NCBI GenBank assembly: GCA_016218825.1
Contig: JACRCV010000091.1
Span: 1-64,000 of the forward strand
Direction: 5' to 3'
Origin: Deltaproteobacteria bacterium
GTDB taxonomy: Bacteria; Myxococcota; XYA12-FULL-58-9
Length of the DNA stretch: 64,000 bases
The translations under genes were made by a program, and so were the position numbers. The first letter of the stretch is position 1. Every line of letters begins with the position of its first letter. The notes beneath the pieces were generated by a model that worked only from the letters and a program-made list of their open reading frames with translations, had not been told where the DNA came from and did not search any database. This document shows, one piece after another, positions 18,566 to 28,153 of this stretch.

Positions 18566-19390
18566 ATGAGAGAGACGGCCCACCGCAACGACTCGGACCG
18601 CGATCGTGACGTCTTCGCACCAGTTCGATTCGATGCGATGGCCGCACCGTCCGCGGGCCCGGCGGCAGAGCGTCGCAACACCGGGCGCGCGGCGCTGTCG
18701 GTGCCGGCGGCGGTGATGGTCGCCGGCCGCCGCCTCACCTACGCCTGGCTGAAGAACATCTCCGAGCAGGGCGCGATGCTGCGGGCGCCGACGATGATCG
18801 CGCCCGGGACCGTCGTCGAGCTGGTGCTGTACGCCTCGGCGTTCCCGACGATCTCGGTGACCGCGGTGGTGGTGAGCGCGGTGCCGCACCGCGGCCCGTC
18901 GCCGCTGCGCCTCGGCCTCGAGTTCATCGGCGTCGACAGGAGCACCCACGACGCGATCACCAAGGTGATCAGCGCCACCCGGCGCCGCGGCCTCGACCCT
19001 TGTGACTGCGGGGTGCTGGTGCTCTCCGACCCGTCGCTCACCTACGGCCACCTGGAGGACGCGATCGCCAAGCTCGGCCGCTACCCGATCGCGGTGCATT
19101 CGCGGTCGGACGTCGCCCGCTGGCTACAGGACAGCACCACCCGCATCGACACGGTGATGATCTCCGCCGATCGGCCGCGCCTCGAGGTCCTGGAGCTCTT
19201 CGACTTCGTCGCCGCCGAGAGCCCCCAGGTCCGCCGGGTGCTGTTCGCCGCGACCCCGCTGCCGCCCGGCCTGTGGTCGGCGTTCATCAGCGGCCGCCTC
19301 GACGCGGTGTTGCACCTGCCGGCGAACATCGCCGACCTCGCCTGCGCCCTCGGCACCTCGCCCGAGGGCATCGATCCCTACTGCGGTTGA
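18566..19390 (+). CDS. PilZ-domain protein with degenerate receiver-like C-terminus
   Basis: The 274-residue protein starts at the ATG at 18566 (GGAGGT 5 nt upstream). Residues ~35-135 form a PilZ-like beta-barrel: ERRNTGRAAL gives the basic RxxxR-type entry, ISEQGAML the D/NxSxxG-type loop, and LGLEFIGVD the last strand. PilZ domains bind cyclic di-GMP. Residues ~145-270 have the alternating helix/strand order of a CheY-like receiver (GVLVLSDPS, VMISAD, RVLFAATPLP, LDAVLHLP), but the acidic pocket and switch lysine are missing, so it is probably not phosphorylated. It is convergent with the REC-GGDEF-EAL gene 16 nt away, suggesting a shared c-di-GMP circuit. Confidence 0.75.
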   Translation: MRETAHRNDSDRDRDVFAPVRFDAMAAPSAGPAAERRNTGRAALSVPAAVMVAGRRLTYAWLKNISEQGAMLRAPTMIAPGTVVELVLYASAFPTISVTAVVVSAVPHRGPSPLRLGLEFIGVDRSTHDAITKVISATRRRGLDPCDCGVLVLSDPSLTYGHLEDAIAKLGRYPIAVHSRSDVARWLQDSTTRIDTVMISADRPRLEVLELFDFVAAESPQVRRVLFAATPLPPGLWSAFISGRLDAVLHLPANIADLACALGTSPEGIDPYCG

Positions 19391-19406
19391 GCGCGAACGG
19401 CGAGCC

Positions 19407-21188
19407 TCACGAACCGGTCAGCTGCCGGCGCAGCCGCGCCTCGACGTGCTCCGCCGACATCGGCGGCGAGAACAGGTAGCCCTGGGCGTACTCGACCGCC
19501 ATCGCCCGCAAATCGCGGAGCTGGTCCTCGGTCTCGACGCCCTCGGCGACCACCGGCAGCCCGAGGCTGTGCGCCAGGTTGACCGCGGCGCCCACCAGGA
19601 TGTGGCTCTTGCGCTCCGAGCACAACCGGGCGACGAAGGTGCGATCGATCTTGATCTCGTCGACCGGGAACTGGTGCAGCCAGCTGAGCGACGCGTAGCC
19701 GGTGCCGAAGTCGTCGAGACAGACCGCGACCCCCATGCGCCGCAGGTCCTGCATAGTCTCCGCCGACACCGCGGTGTTGTCGATCGCCACCGCCTCGGTG
19801 ACCTCGATCTTGATGGCGCCGGGCTCGAGGCGATACTGCTTCAGCAAGCGCTCGATGTCGGCGACGAAGCCACGCCGCATCAACAGCGGCGGCGCGACGT
19901 TGACGTTCATCGTGATCCCGAGGTTGCGGCCGTAGCGGTCGAGGAGCTGGCGCTCCTCCTGGCACGCGGTGTCGGCGATCTGCCAGCTGATCTCGGCCAG
20001 CGCCCCGGTCTGGATGGCGCGGCCGAGGAATTGATCCGGGGCGAGCAGGCCGCGCTTCGGATGACGCCAGCGGGCCAACGCTTCGAAGGCGACGATCCGC
20101 CCGCTCTCCACCGAGATGATCGGCTGGTAATGGGCGATGAACTCGCGGCGCGCCAGCGCCTCCTTGAGGCCCTGGTCGAGGGTGAGGATCTCGACGGCGC
20201 GGCTGTGCATCTCGCGCACGAACACCGCGTGCGTGCCCTTGCCGGCGATCTTCGCTTGCACCAGCGCGGTGCCGGCGTCGCGCAGCACGTCCTCGGCGCG
20301 CTCGTAGGCCGCGTCGCTGGCGCAGATGCCGACCGAGAGGCTCACCGAGACGTCGCGGCCGGCGACCGTGAAGCGCTCGAGCGACAGGCCGTTGATCCGC
20401 TGCGCCACCTCGACCGCCTCGGTCGCGTCGCGGATCTGGTGCAACAACAAGGTGAACTGGTCGCCGCCGATGCGCGCGAACACGTCGCCGGGCCGGATGA
20501 GGCCCGCGACCCGCTGGCTCCACTTGACGAGGAGCTCGTCACCCGCAGTGTGCCCGAGGCTGTCGTTGACCCGCCCGAAGTCGTTGAGGTCGAGCACCAA
20601 CACCGCGAAGCGGCCCTCGACCGAGGCCTTGGCCAGCACCAACGCGTCGGCGATCCGCACCACGAAGCTGGTGCGATTCAACAGCCCGGTGAGCTGGTCG
20701 TACGCCGCCTGGTGCTCGCGATCGCTCGCGGCCGCGGCCTGAGCGCTCGCCACCGCCTGCCGGCTCTGCTCCTCGAGCTCGCGGCGCCGGCGCTCGTCCT
20801 CGCGGGTCTGGTGCACCCGGGCGATCGCCTTGTCCACCACGAGCTCGACGTCGGCGAGCGCCTCGAAGGGCTTGCTCATGTAGTCGAAGAGCCCGAGGCG
20901 CACCGCCTCCACCGCGGACTCGGTCGTCGGAAACGCGGTCATGATCACCGCGGCGACGTCTTGATGCCGCGCCTTCAGGCCGCGCACCACCTGCAGCCCC
21001 GACATGTCGGGCAGGTTCTTGTCCACCAACGCCACTTCGATCGACGTCAGCTCGTCGGCGCGCTCCAGCGCCTCGGCGCCGCTCGCGGCGCACAGCACCC
21101 GTCGGGTCGGGGTCGCGAGCAGCCGGGAGAGCAGCGTCCGCAGGACTTCTTCGTCGTCGACGACGAGGATGGTGGTCAGATCTTCCAT
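19407..21188 (-). CDS. Response regulator with degenerate GGDEF and intact EAL domain
   Basis: From the ATG at 21188 the protein has 593 residues. A receiver (1-125) has DDE at 11-13, phospho-acceptor Asp56 in VALVDKNLP and the switch Lys in MSKPFEA. A coiled linker (125-160) leads to a GGDEF domain whose active site reads GGDQF (241-245), preceded by an intact inhibitory RxxD site (RPGD 232-235). The EAL domain has FEAL (368-371), DDFGTGYASL and KIDRTF, i.e. the residues for c-di-GMP hydrolysis. The likely activity is therefore a phosphorylation-controlled phosphodiesterase, with the GGDEF domain as an allosteric nucleotide sensor. Starts at 21236 and 21245 are also possible. No cognate kinase is adjacent. 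Confidence 0.9.
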   Translation of the reverse strand: MEDLTTILVVDDEEVLRTLLSRLLATPTRRVLCAASGAEALERADELTSIEVALVDKNLPDMSGLQVVRGLKARHQDVAAVIMTAFPTTESAVEAVRLGLFDYMSKPFEALADVELVVDKAIARVHQTREDERRRRELEEQSRQAVASAQAAAASDREHQAAYDQLTGLLNRTSFVVRIADALVLAKASVEGRFAVLVLDLNDFGRVNDSLGHTAGDELLVKWSQRVAGLIRPGDVFARIGGDQFTLLLHQIRDATEAVEVAQRINGLSLERFTVAGRDVSVSLSVGICASDAAYERAEDVLRDAGTALVQAKIAGKGTHAVFVREMHSRAVEILTLDQGLKEALARREFIAHYQPIISVESGRIVAFEALARWRHPKRGLLAPDQFLGRAIQTGALAEISWQIADTACQEERQLLDRYGRNLGITMNVNVAPPLLMRRGFVADIERLLKQYRLEPGAIKIEVTEAVAIDNTAVSAETMQDLRRMGVAVCLDDFGTGYASLSWLHQFPVDEIKIDRTFVARLCSERKSHILVGAAVNLAHSLGLPVVAEGVETEDQLRDLRAMAVEYAQGYLFSPPMSAEHVEARLRRQLTGS

Positions 21189-21902
21189 CGGCGTGCGATC
21201 CAATACCACGGGCGGCGACGCCGACGTAACCCCCATCAGCCCCATCGGCGCACCCCAGACCCGCGCGCCACCACCGCCCCCGACGCCGCGCAACCTCCCC
21301 CGGGGCCGCCGCCACCTCGCCATCCGGGGGCGCCCAATGCGTAGATTCGCCGTTTCTTGCCCCCCGCCAGATCCCCGATCCGGTGACACGCGGCCGCGAC
21401 ACCCCTACGCGATCCTCGGTCCTTGTCGGCCAAGGCTCTGCGTGGCAGATCCTTATCGCTGCCTTGTCCCGCAGTCTCCTCAGATCATTCTGCGCCGCAA
21501 AGCGCTGGGGCCCAATGACTCGCCAATTAACGACCCAGAAGACGTCTATGCCGCAAGGCCACGCTCACTCAATCACCTTTCGGCACTACACTGCATTATG
21601 TTGCCCCGCACTCGATGTGGTCGCTGGCGCAACGCGCCATAGGGGCGGCGCGGGGATCCCCGTAGAAAAATCGCCGGGTTAGATCGGTCCGATCCGACTC
21701 GAACGGTTAGAGCTTGACCGGAGGCCCAGGATTCGCGAAAGGGTGACGGTCCGCATTTGGGAGCCATCGTTTCGGGGAGCTCGTTCGACCAGAAGAACAC
21801 CACAAGAAGAAGCGGGACCTTGCCCTGACCGTATGCGCGTGCGCGAGGGGTCGGCCAAGAGGTCGTGTCTTTTCGCCCGCGTTTGACAGGAGGGAGCGTT
21901 CG
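21189..21902. other. Gene-free leader upstream of nrdJ
   Basis: No frame in these 0.7 kb looks coding; GC is lower than in the flanks, particularly at 21470-21620. Class II reductase genes are often under B12 riboswitches, but I cannot find a B12 box or the conserved core here. A short palindrome GATCGG-T-CCGATC lies around 21683-21695. The last bases carry AGGAGG as the nrdJ ribosome binding site. The TTGACA immediately before that site is too close to the ATG to be a promoter. The transcription start is unresolved. Confidence 0.5.
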
Positions 21903-24677
21903 ATGCAGGACTCGTTGACAGGTCAAAAGAAGGGTGACTCCTTAATAGTGCGGACGACCCAGGAGTCGCGGCGGGAGAAGCGGAAAGTGAGAGCACGAAC
22001 GCACCAGGAGAAGGACGCGAGCCCGCCGACCGGGTTGTCGCTCGCGCGCCGCTTCTCGACCGCCGGCGTCGACCCGTTTGACCAGATCGAGTGGGAGAAG
22101 CGCGCCGCGCTCATCACCGGCGACAAGGGCCAGGTGGTGTTCGAGCAGACGAACGTCGAGGTGCCGGCCACCTGGAGCCAGCTCGCCACCAACGTCGTGG
22201 TGTCGAAGTACTTCCGCGGCGGCGTCGGCACGCCGGAGCGCGAGTCGTCGGTCAAAGATCTCGTGAACCGCGTCGTCAACACCATCACCGGCTGGGCGCA
22301 AAAGGGGCGCTACTTCGCGACCCCGCAGGCCGTCGAGGTGTTTCGTGACGAGCTGAAGTTCCTGCTCGTGCGCCAGTACGCCGCCTTCAACAGCCCGGTG
22401 TGGTTCAACGTCGGCGTCGAGGCCCACCCGCAGTGCTCGGCGTGCTTCATCAACTCGGTCGAAGACACGATGGAGTCGATCCTCGAGCTCGCGAAGACCG
22501 AGGGCCGGCTGTTCAAGTACGGCTCCGGCACCGGCACCAACCTGTCGCCGCTGCGCGGCAGCAAAGAGTCGCTGGGCGGCGGCGGCCAGGCCTCGGGCCC
22601 GGTCAGCTTCATGAAGGGCTACGACGCCTTCGCCGGCGTCATCAAGTCGGGCGGCAAGACCCGGCGCGCCGCGAAGATGGTGATCCTCGACATCGATCAC
22701 CCGGACATCGTGCCGTTCATCAACTGCAAGGCCAACGAAGAGAAGAAGGCCTGGGCGCTGATCGACGCCGGCTACGACGGCGCGGTGGACGGCGAGGCCT
22801 ACGGCTCGGTGTTCTTCCAGAACTCCAACAACTCGGTGCGGGTGACCGACGTCTTCATGGAGGCGGTCGCGTCCGACGGCGTCTTCAAGACCCTGAACCG
22901 CGTCGACGGCTCGGTCGCCGGCTCGTACGAGGCCAAGGCGCTGATGGGGATGATCGCCGAGGCCGCCCACCTCTGTGGCGACCCCGGGCTGCAGTTCGAC
23001 ACCACCATCAACCGCTGGCACACCTGCAAGGCGACCGACCGGATCCACGCCTCGAACCCGTGCTCCGAGTACATGTTCTTGAACGACTCGGCCTGCAACC
23101 TGGCGTCGTTGAACCTGATGAAGTTCCGCGACGCCGCCGGCGACCTCGACATCGCCGCGCTGAAACACGCCACCGACGTGGTGCTGACCGCGCAGGAGGT
23201 CATCGTCGACGCCGCGAGCTACCCGACCGAGCGCATCGGCAAGAACTCGCAGAAGTTCCGGCCGCTGGGGCTCGGCTACGCCAACCTCGGCGCGCTGTTG
23301 ATGGCCCGCGGCCTGCCCTACGACTCCGACGCCGGCCGCGCTTACGCCGCCGCCCTGACCGCGATCATGACCGGCGAGGCCTACGCGCAGTCGGCGAGGC
23401 TGGCGCAGGTCAAGGGGCCCTTCGAGGCCTACGAAGAGAACGAAGAGTCGATGCTCGGTGTCGTCCACATGCACCGCGACTCCGTGGAGCGCATCGACGA
23501 GGCGCTCTTGCCGGCCGGGATGCTGGAGGCGGCGCGGGTGGTGTGGGACGAGGCCCTCGAGGTCGGCCTGCGCTCCGGTTTCCGCAACGCGCAGACCACG
23601 GTGCTTGCGCCCACCGGGACCATCGGCTTCATGATGGACTGTGACACCACCGGCATCGAGCCCGACATCTCGCTCATCAAGTACAAGAAGCTGGTGGGCG
23701 GCGGCCTGTTGAAGATCGTCAACTCGACGGTGCCCGAGGCCCTCGACCGGTTGGGTTACACCAACGGCCGCAAGGCTTCGATCCTCGAGTACCTCGAGAA
23801 GGAAGAGACCATCGAAGGCGCGCCCTTCCTCGGCGAAGACCACCTCGCGGTGTTCGACTGCGCCTTCAAGCCACGGCAGGGCAAGCGCAGCATCGGACCG
23901 CTGGGGCACGTGCGGATGATGGCGGCGGTGCAGCCGTTCATCTCCGGCGCGATCTCCAAGACCGTCAACCTCTCCGAGGACGCGACCGCGGTGGAGATCG
24001 CCGACATCTACCTGACGGCGTGGAAGATGGGGCTGAAGGCGATCGCGGTCTACCGCGACGGCTGCAAGCGCTCGCAGCCGCTCAACACCAGCATCAAAGA
24101 GAGGGCCGCGGCGCAGGTGGTAGACGCCGGGCCGCGCCGGCATCGGCTCCCCGACGAGCGCCAGGCGATCACCCACAAGTTCTCGATCGCCGGCCACGAG
24201 GGTTACATCACCGTCGGTCTCTACGAGGACGGGATGCCGGGCGAGGTGTTCATCACCATGAGCAAAGAGGGCTCGACGATCTCGGGCCTGATGGACTCGA
24301 TGGCGACCTCGATCTCCTTGGCGCTGCAGTACGGCGTGCCGCTGTCGGTGTTGGTCGACAAGTTCACCCACACCCGCTACGAGCCGTCGGGCTTCACCGG
24401 CAACAAGGACATCCCGATCGCGAAGTCGATCACCGACTACATCTTCCGCTGGATGGCGCTGAAGTTCATGCAGCACGAGGCGCCGGTCGCCGCCGACGAC
24501 CTGTCGAGCAAGGCGATGAACGAGCGCACCGAGAAGGTCCGCTTCGAGGCCAAGGAGAAGTCGGTGTTCGCGAACCAGGCCGACGCGCCGGCGTGCTCCG
24601 ACTGCGGCTCGATCATGGTGCGCAGCGGCACGTGCTACAAGTGCGTCAACTGCGGCACGACGAGCGGCTGCTCCTGA
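21903..24677 (+). CDS. nrdJ: Vitamin B12-dependent (class II) ribonucleotide reductase
   Basis: This 924-residue enzyme makes deoxyribonucleotides from ribonucleotides with an adenosylcobalamin-generated thiyl radical, independent of oxygen. NSPVWFNVG and CSACFINS (178-186) with NPCSEYMFLN (385-394) give the redox cysteines and the radical/catalytic region; SGTGTNLSPLRGS and LAPTGTIGFMMDCDTTG are further family blocks. The C-terminal ~25 residues hold CSDCG and CYKCVNC, the Zn/redox tail of the Streptomyces-type NrdJ. The N-terminal 45 residues are a polar extension without an obvious ATP cone. AGGAGG precedes the ATG. No nrdA/B or nrdD lies in the window. It is convergent with the glycosidase-like gene. 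Confidence 0.96.
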   Translation: MQDSLTGQKKGDSLIVRTTQESRREKRKVRARTHQEKDASPPTGLSLARRFSTAGVDPFDQIEWEKRAALITGDKGQVVFEQTNVEVPATWSQLATNVVVSKYFRGGVGTPERESSVKDLVNRVVNTITGWAQKGRYFATPQAVEVFRDELKFLLVRQYAAFNSPVWFNVGVEAHPQCSACFINSVEDTMESILELAKTEGRLFKYGSGTGTNLSPLRGSKESLGGGGQASGPVSFMKGYDAFAGVIKSGGKTRRAAKMVILDIDHPDIVPFINCKANEEKKAWALIDAGYDGAVDGEAYGSVFFQNSNNSVRVTDVFMEAVASDGVFKTLNRVDGSVAGSYEAKALMGMIAEAAHLCGDPGLQFDTTINRWHTCKATDRIHASNPCSEYMFLNDSACNLASLNLMKFRDAAGDLDIAALKHATDVVLTAQEVIVDAASYPTERIGKNSQKFRPLGLGYANLGALLMARGLPYDSDAGRAYAAALTAIMTGEAYAQSARLAQVKGPFEAYEENEESMLGVVHMHRDSVERIDEALLPAGMLEAARVVWDEALEVGLRSGFRNAQTTVLAPTGTIGFMMDCDTTGIEPDISLIKYKKLVGGGLLKIVNSTVPEALDRLGYTNGRKASILEYLEKEETIEGAPFLGEDHLAVFDCAFKPRQGKRSIGPLGHVRMMAAVQPFISGAISKTVNLSEDATAVEIADIYLTAWKMGLKAIAVYRDGCKRSQPLNTSIKERAAAQVVDAGPRRHRLPDERQAITHKFSIAGHEGYITVGLYEDGMPGEVFITMSKEGSTISGLMDSMATSISLALQYGVPLSVLVDKFTHTRYEPSGFTGNKDIPIAKSITDYIFRWMALKFMQHEAPVAADDLSSKAMNERTEKVRFEAKEKSVFANQADAPACSDCGSIMVRSGTCYKCVNCGTTSGCS

Positions 24678-24684
24678 GTCCGTC

Positions 24685-26271
24685 TCACGGCCGTTTCACC
24701 AGGTGGTAGACCCAGTCGCTTGAGCTCGGCTTGGTGATCGTCCGCACCGCGCCGCCCTGGACCGTGGTCTCGGCCTTCAGCTGTCCGGTCTTCGGGTTGT
24801 AGAAGCGCGCCGCGAACGCGCCGGTCACGCCGGTGAGGTTGACGGTGAAGGTCGCGCCGCTCTGCGAGTAGATCACGTACTCCCGACCGGCGGCGGCGAG
24901 GCACACCCCGGTGGACGTCAACCCCGGGCGCGGCCGCATGCCGCTCAGATCGACGTGGTCGGTGAAGAACGCCGCGCAGCGCCCTTCGCGATCGAGGGCG
25001 GCGTCGCGGGCCGCGGCGTAGGCGGCGATCTTCGCGTTCGGTGCGAACCCGAAGCTGGTGTCGTTCTGGAACACGACGTTGGCGCCGGCGAGCGCGGTGC
25101 CCCAGATCATCCGGGTCGCGGCGTCGAGCCAGCCGACGTCGCCGCGGTACTCGGGCACCGGCTCGGTGAAGAACGCCGGCTTCGCCGGGGTGGCGTTGAA
25201 GTGCGCCGCGAACGCGTCGAAGAACTCCTTCGCGGTGCTGGCGGTGTCCCAGTTCGGCATGTGGTACGACAGGGCGCTGCACTCGGCGTTGCCGCGAAAC
25301 AGCTCGCCGAAGAAGTCGCTGTCGACGAGCGTCGGCGCCGCGCTCCGGCGGCGGATGACCGAGAGGAAGTGCGCCTGGTGGGCCTGGATGCGGGCGCGGT
25401 CGTACCACTCGCCCTCGTTGAAGATCTCGTAGACGACGTTGCTCAAGCCGCCGAGCTCGGTCGTGACCCGGATCACGAATTGTTCCTGGAAGAACTGGTT
25501 CTTGCGCTGCCAGCTCCAGCCGGCGGCGTACGGGCCGCTGATCTCGTGCTCGTAGTCGGCGAGCACCACGTAGTCGTTGTTGTCGGCGAGCGGCCCGCCG
25601 CTCTGCGCGTTGAACGGGTGGCCGGGGTAGCCGGGGTCGGCGCCGAAGCGGGTCTTGGTCCAGCCGTCGTGCAGCGTCAGCACCACGATGATGTCGCGCG
25701 CCGCCGCGGCCGCGACGAAGGCCCGGAGCCTGGTGAAGTAGCCCGGGCGCAGGCGGGTCAGATCGAAGCGGCCGTTGACGCGGACCCACGGCCAGATCTC
25801 GGGGCTGTCGTAGCCGATGCGCGAGTCCTGCAGCTGGTTCTGAACGCCGACGAACGCCCAGATCAGGAGCGCGTTGATCCCGCGCGCCGCGAGCGCGTCC
25901 AGGTAGCGCCCCTGGTTGAAGTCGGTGCCGAGCTCCATCCAGCCCTGGGTCAGCGAGTCGCCGACCAAGAGCGTCCGCTTGCCGCCGGTCTCGAAGAACC
26001 GGCCGCGGACCGCGAGCGCGTCGGGGGGGAGCGCGGCGTCGGCCTCGGGACGATCCTGGTCGCCGGCGTTCGCGGCATCGCCGTCGGGCACGACGTCCCC
26101 GAAATCCCGCAGGTCGCCCTGCAGCCGGACGTCGGCGCCGAGGCTCGCGTCACCCTCGTCCAGGTCCGCCGCAGCGTTCACCGGCAACCGTCCCAAGTCC
26201 ACAGCGCCGCCGCAGCCGATGACGCACGCCACCGCGAGCCCAACGCCGACCCTCGAGACCCGTCGCATCAT
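24685..26271 (-). CDS. Glycoside-hydrolase-like (TIM-barrel) lipoprotein
   Basis: The product is 528 residues from the ATG at 26271 (GGAGG 5 nt upstream). The leader ends in VIGC, a good lipobox, followed by an Asp/Ala-rich linker to residue ~75. The body resembles clan GH-A barrels: YLDALAARGINALLIW, IIVVLTLHDGW, and YEIFNEGEW, whose NE would be the acid/base, while FFTEP near residue 380 would hold the nucleophile. The last ~90 residues form a beta domain (EYVIYSQSGATFTVNL and RFYNPKTGQ) like the collagen-binding/GH140-associated C-terminal domain. It is probably an outer-membrane-anchored glycan hydrolase; the substrate is unknown. It overlaps nothing and is convergent with nrdJ. Confidence 0.75.
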   Translation of the reverse strand: MMRRVSRVGVGLAVACVIGCGGAVDLGRLPVNAAADLDEGDASLGADVRLQGDLRDFGDVVPDGDAANAGDQDRPEADAALPPDALAVRGRFFETGGKRTLLVGDSLTQGWMELGTDFNQGRYLDALAARGINALLIWAFVGVQNQLQDSRIGYDSPEIWPWVRVNGRFDLTRLRPGYFTRLRAFVAAAAARDIIVVLTLHDGWTKTRFGADPGYPGHPFNAQSGGPLADNNDYVVLADYEHEISGPYAAGWSWQRKNQFFQEQFVIRVTTELGGLSNVVYEIFNEGEWYDRARIQAHQAHFLSVIRRRSAAPTLVDSDFFGELFRGNAECSALSYHMPNWDTASTAKEFFDAFAAHFNATPAKPAFFTEPVPEYRGDVGWLDAATRMIWGTALAGANVVFQNDTSFGFAPNAKIAAYAAARDAALDREGRCAAFFTDHVDLSGMRPRPGLTSTGVCLAAAGREYVIYSQSGATFTVNLTGVTGAFAARFYNPKTGQLKAETTVQGGAVRTITKPSSSDWVYHLVKRP

Positions 26272-26527
26272 GGCAACCTCCACGCGCTGCGCGCGATGCG
26301 CGTCCGGCAAGATCGTTGCAGCGCGTATGCCACCCACGCCGGGCGCGAATTATGATGAAAACACAGGGGAAAAATGGTCGGCGGCTGCGCCACCCCGTGC
26401 GCATCGGGAACCGCTCGGCGGTCGGCCGGGAACGGCCAGGTTCGACGGTGGGGCCACCCGCGCGCTGCCGTCTTCCGGCTCTCGACGACCCCAGCGGGCG
26501 TGGTAGGATGCTCCGTAAAGGCGCACG

Positions 26528-28153
26528 ATGAGCAAGAAGATAGCGATAGGCAAGATTGCCGATACGAGCCTGCTCGGCGCGAGCGTCGAGGCCGAAGCCG
26601 TCGATTCGAAGCACGCCGAGCTCAAAGACGCGATGGCGCGCGCCGAGGTCGTGGCGGCCTCGCCCTCCGCCGACGCCGCGGTCCTCGCTCGCGGTGATGG
26701 CTTCGAAGTCGTACGGCTCCGCGAGCTCGGCGGCGCCGAGCCGGGCGGCAGAGCCCGGTCGTTGTCTGGAGGCGCGCCTGGTTTGGTGGGGGTCTTCGCC
26801 GGCACCGACAAGACCGGGGTGCGCCTGGTGCGCGCCAGCGACCGCTCGACCCTCGTGGACCGCTTCGCGAGCGCGCTGACGGCAGGCGGGTTGGCGCCGG
26901 GCACGGCGTCCCTGATTGCCGGCAGCGGCTTGGCGCCGGACCAGGCGGCGAAGCTCTGCGCCGAGCTCTTGAGTGAGAAGGAGCCGCGGCTTCGCAGCTT
27001 CGGTCCGACGCTGCTCACCGTCCGCCTGCTGCAGGACGTCGCGGCGGCCGGCAACAGCTCGTCGAGCGCCGAGCTGCTCGCTCGCTTCGCGGCCTACGAG
27101 TCGATGCTCACGCTGCGCCCCGACGGTTACCTCGTGCGACTCGGCACCGGGGCGGCGCTGCAGAAGGCCGGTCCGATCGAGGCCGGCGGCGGGTCGCTTG
27201 CCGCCGGCCGATTCGCGCTCGGCCAGCTCTACATCAACGCGGGCGGCGTGCTCTACGCGGCCGATGGCGCGTTGCGGCCGGTGGGATCGCCGATCGCCGA
27301 GCTCGGGCTCGAAGGCGGCTTCGGGGCCGTCGGCCGGATCCTCGACGGCGTCGAGACCGCGCTGCTCGTCGACACCGTGGGCGGGCTCGTCAAGCTCGTC
27401 ACCGATCCCGCCGGCAGCCTCGCGTCGGTCGCCGCGTTGCCGAGCGCGGTACGGGCGCTGTTCGACAACCGCGCCGAGCTCTGGGAGCGTTTTCGCGCCC
27501 TGCCGGCCGGCGACCAGCAGGCGCTGGTGTCGCGGATCGCGACGAACCTGGTGCTCACCGGGGCGGGCGGCGCCGGGCTCGCGGGGAGCGTCGGCCGCGC
27601 CGGCAAGGCGATCGGCAGCGTGCCATTGGCGATCACCGCGGTGCTGCAACCCGACATGAGCCTGGCCTTGGCGACGGTGTCGGTGAACGTCGGCGCCAAG
27701 GTCCAGGCGCTCGGCGCCCCGGCCGGGGCGCTCTACGTCCTGCACATGGCGAAGGCGAGCGTTCCCGAGGCGAGCGCCGCCAAAGCCGGCGCGGCGGGTG
27801 CGGGCGCGACCTCGACCTCGACCTCGACCTCCGGGACCCGGCTGACGAGCCGGATCCACGACAGTCCCTTCGCCCGGAAGCTCTCCGGCAAGCTCAGCGA
27901 CGCCGCGCAGCGCGATGTCGACGGCCTGCTCGCCCAGGCGCGCGCCGGCAACTTGAACCCGGGGATCGGCACCCGGGCGCTCGGCAAGGGCTTCTTCGAG
28001 CTGCGGGGGCGCAACTGTGGCCGGGTCATCATCAAGCAGACCGGCGAGCACAGCTACGACGTGGTCGGGAAGTTCGAGGGTCACGTGCGCGGCGACGCCG
28101 CGAACAGCAGCACGATCCAGAAGCTGGTCGAGGGCTACGGTGGCAACCCCTAA
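26528..28153 (+). CDS. Large protein with C-terminal RelE-like toxin domain
   Basis: This 541-residue protein has no signal peptide. Residues 1-~420 are Ala/Leu/Gly-rich and unrecognised, with hydrophobic helices around 335-415. A short STSTSTSG linker (encoded by a 6-nt repeat near 27810) separates the last ~105 residues, which read like a RelE/ParE-superfamily ribonuclease: helix AAQRDVDGLLAQ, then GNLNPGIGTRALGKGFFELR, GRVIIKQTG, YDVVGKFEGH and a final helix TIQKLVEGY. That order (helices, a Gly-rich strand, ELR, RV strand, K) is usual in these toxins and in polymorphic-toxin tips. The small gene overlapping its end is a candidate antidote. The delivery route and the family of the N-terminal part are unknown. 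AAGG lies 8 nt before the ATG. Confidence 0.6.
   Translation: MSKKIAIGKIADTSLLGASVEAEAVDSKHAELKDAMARAEVVAASPSADAAVLARGDGFEVVRLRELGGAEPGGRARSLSGGAPGLVGVFAGTDKTGVRLVRASDRSTLVDRFASALTAGGLAPGTASLIAGSGLAPDQAAKLCAELLSEKEPRLRSFGPTLLTVRLLQDVAAAGNSSSSAELLARFAAYESMLTLRPDGYLVRLGTGAALQKAGPIEAGGGSLAAGRFALGQLYINAGGVLYAADGALRPVGSPIAELGLEGGFGAVGRILDGVETALLVDTVGGLVKLVTDPAGSLASVAALPSAVRALFDNRAELWERFRALPAGDQQALVSRIATNLVLTGAGGAGLAGSVGRAGKAIGSVPLAITAVLQPDMSLALATVSVNVGAKVQALGAPAGALYVLHMAKASVPEASAAKAGAAGAGATSTSTSTSGTRLTSRIHDSPFARKLSGKLSDAAQRDVDGLLAQARAGNLNPGIGTRALGKGFFELRGRNCGRVIIKQTGEHSYDVVGKFEGHVRGDAANSSTIQKLVEGYGGNP

Noticed and set aside
19446-21344. A 632-codon + strand frame antisense to the REC-GGDEF-EAL gene
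   Set aside because: Its His/Arg/Leu/Val composition is shadow-like, and the reverse strand carries clear family motifs.
21880-21902. TTGACA just before the nrdJ ribosome binding site as a promoter
   Set aside because: It lies only about 10-15 nt from the ATG, too close for a promoter with a leader.
21236-21903. A cobalamin riboswitch upstream of nrdJ
   Set aside because: No B12 box or conserved core could be found by eye; it is recorded only as an unresolved leader.
21573-21996. Minus-strand frames of 105-117 codons in the nrdJ leader
   Set aside because: They have no ribosome binding site, family or consistent GC3 signal; the leader looks non-coding.
21942-24476. An 844-codon leftward frame antisense to nrdJ
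   Set aside because: It is an antisense artefact of a long GC-rich gene; there is no start region or domain.
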